Source of the DNA: Mariniphaga sp. | GTDB lineage: Bacteria; Bacteroidota; Bacteroidia; Bacteroidales; Prolixibacteraceae | Length of the DNA: 64,000 bases | Direction: 5' to 3' | Assembly: GCA_024636975.1 (NCBI GenBank) | Contig: JAGXGA010000036.1 | Location: 1 to 64,000 of the forward strand | In this document: positions 63,395 through 64,000 of the stretch, one piece after another | Layout: each line of letters starts with the position of its first letter | Position numbering within the stretch: position 1 is the stretch's first letter | Notes under the pieces: model-generated | What the model saw: only the letters and a program-made list of their open reading frames with translations | Database searches by the model: none | What the model was told of the DNA's origin: nothing | Position numbers and translations under genes: made by a program

Positions 63395-64000
63395 ATGAAA
63401 CTAAATTACCTTAAACTGAAACCTGTACACATGTATCTTTTGGTTGCATTGCGTGTAATCATTGGCTGGCATTTCCTGTATGAAGGAATAGTAAAACTGC
63501 TTGCACCGGGCTGGAGCGCCTGGGGTTACCTTATGAATTCCACCGGATTCCTGTCGGGTATTTTTAAAGGAATGGCTCAAAATGATGTTGTTCTTTCCGT
63601 AGTTGACTTTTTAAATGTATGGGGTCTTATTTTTATAGGACTTGGGCTGATATTGGGTTTTCTCACCCGTGTGGCACAATTCGGAGGGATTGCTCTGCTA
63701 AGTATCTATTACCTGGCCAATCCACCCTTTGCATCCAATACAGGCGCAGGCTTCGAAGGCAGTTACCTGGTAGTCAGCAAAGATTTGATTGAACTTACAG
63801 CACTGATCATCCTCTCCTTCTTCAGAACAGGAAAATTCCTGGGACTGGATGGTCTCATCAATACTTTTTTCAGTAAACGCCTGCAACTTGTAAATCAGGC
63901 TGAACGGAAGGAACAACCTGCTTCGGCTGAGCCCGACTTCAAAGGCATTAAGCGTCGTGAGGTAATAAGACATCTGGCTACCCTGCCGGTACTTGGAGCT
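63395..64000 (+). CDS. DoxX fusion protein, 5' part (cut by window end)
   Basis: 202 codons from the ATG at 63395 run to the window edge without a stop. The DoxX domain has four membrane helices (LLVALRVIIGWHFLYEGIVKLL, VVDFLNVWGLIFIGLGLILGFL, FGGIALLSIYYLANPPF, DLIELTALIILSFF). A twin-arginine motif follows (GIKRREVIRHLATLPVLGA, RR at 187-188). Both parts align with the complete fusion at 36204-37727 (IGWHFLYEG, YYxAxPPF, RREx-x-x-LATLPxLG), so the hidden remainder is expected to be the same TIM-barrel domain. Located 16 bp after GH78, so probably the next gene of the operon. Confidence 0.85.
   Translation, partial: MKLNYLKLKPVHMYLLVALRVIIGWHFLYEGIVKLLAPGWSAWGYLMNSTGFLSGIFKGMAQNDVVLSVVDFLNVWGLIFIGLGLILGFLTRVAQFGGIALLSIYYLANPPFASNTGAGFEGSYLVVSKDLIELTALIILSFFRTGKFLGLDGLINTFFSKRLQLVNQAERKEQPASAEPDFKGIKRREVIRHLATLPVLGA

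Noticed and set aside
41359-64000. Classical polysaccharide utilisation locus with SusC/SusD
   Set aside because: No TonB-dependent receptor or SusD-like lipoprotein is encoded in the window, although they may lie beyond its end.

Overview
The window looks like a chromosomal segment of a polysaccharide-degrading member of the Bacteroidota, probably class Bacteroidia and possibly a marine or sediment Marinilabiliales/Prolixibacteraceae-type organism. The reasons are: many start sites are preceded at the right distance by the Bacteroidota -7 box TAnnTTTG; protein families typical of the phylum are present (DUF4922, GHL10, GH172, fasciclin lipoproteins, split methylmalonyl-CoA mutase); and exported glycoside hydrolases and sulfatases are dense. 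The genus is inference only.

Layout. 1-530: a minus-strand tRNA cluster (tRNA-Gly(GCC) twice, one cut by the window edge, and tRNA-Leu(UAA)) interleaved with three damaged tRNA-Gly copies that carry the same 16-bp palindrome. 0.7-6.3 kb: mutS, a DUF4143 ATPase preceded by three palindromes at a 33-bp period, a DUF1761 membrane protein and a PSP1/RicT-like protein. 6.3-12.4 kb: a striking 11-bp-phased inverted array, a hybrid multi-PAS histidine kinase, and a DUF4922 HIT/GalT-like protein with a two-domain glycosyltransferase. 12.4-18 kb: small genes, tRNA-Lys(CUU), a divergent peptidoglycan-recycling locus (GHL10 against an N-acetylhexosamine kinase and murQ), a candidate small RNA with its own promoter and terminator, and a small membrane-anchored protein. 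18-25 kb: two fasciclin proteins, then mutA and mutB of methylmalonyl-CoA mutase separated by a four-helix-bundle gene bounded by exact 18-bp repeats.

25.9-64 kb is a large carbohydrate-utilisation region. A minus-strand operon holds GH172, an SGNH esterase, GH95 and GH116. It is followed by a toxin-antitoxin patch (HicBA, UPF0175/DUF3368, an orphan antitoxin) with a ChbG/YdjC-type deacetylase inside it, a DoxX/TIM-barrel fusion, an NTF2-like protein and a clan GH-A glycosidase. A divergent plus-strand series of 13 closely spaced genes (41.36 kb to the window end) encodes a Gfo/Idh/MocA oxidoreductase, three Cys-type sulfatases, a DUF1593 protein, a metallophosphoesterase, three GH78-like rhamnosidases, GH28-like, GH26 and GH116 enzymes, and a second DoxX fusion running off the end. 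No SusC/SusD pair is visible. Together the enzymes suggest stepwise export-side degradation of a sulfated, rhamnose-, fucose- and uronate-containing glycan; the substrate is inferred, not shown. Methylmalonyl-CoA mutase could serve propionate metabolism, including propionate from deoxysugar fermentation, but no pathway for that is seen here.

The least conventional signals are the 11-bp-phased inverted arrays (6.36-6.46 and 40.97-41.06 kb, perhaps related to the 33-bp set at 4.5 kb), the palindrome-bearing tRNA-Gly remnants, the candidate small RNA at 17.23-17.39 kb, the repeat-bounded four-helix-bundle gene inside mutAB, and the two paralogous DoxX/Tat-like/TIM-barrel fusions bracketing the carbohydrate genes.
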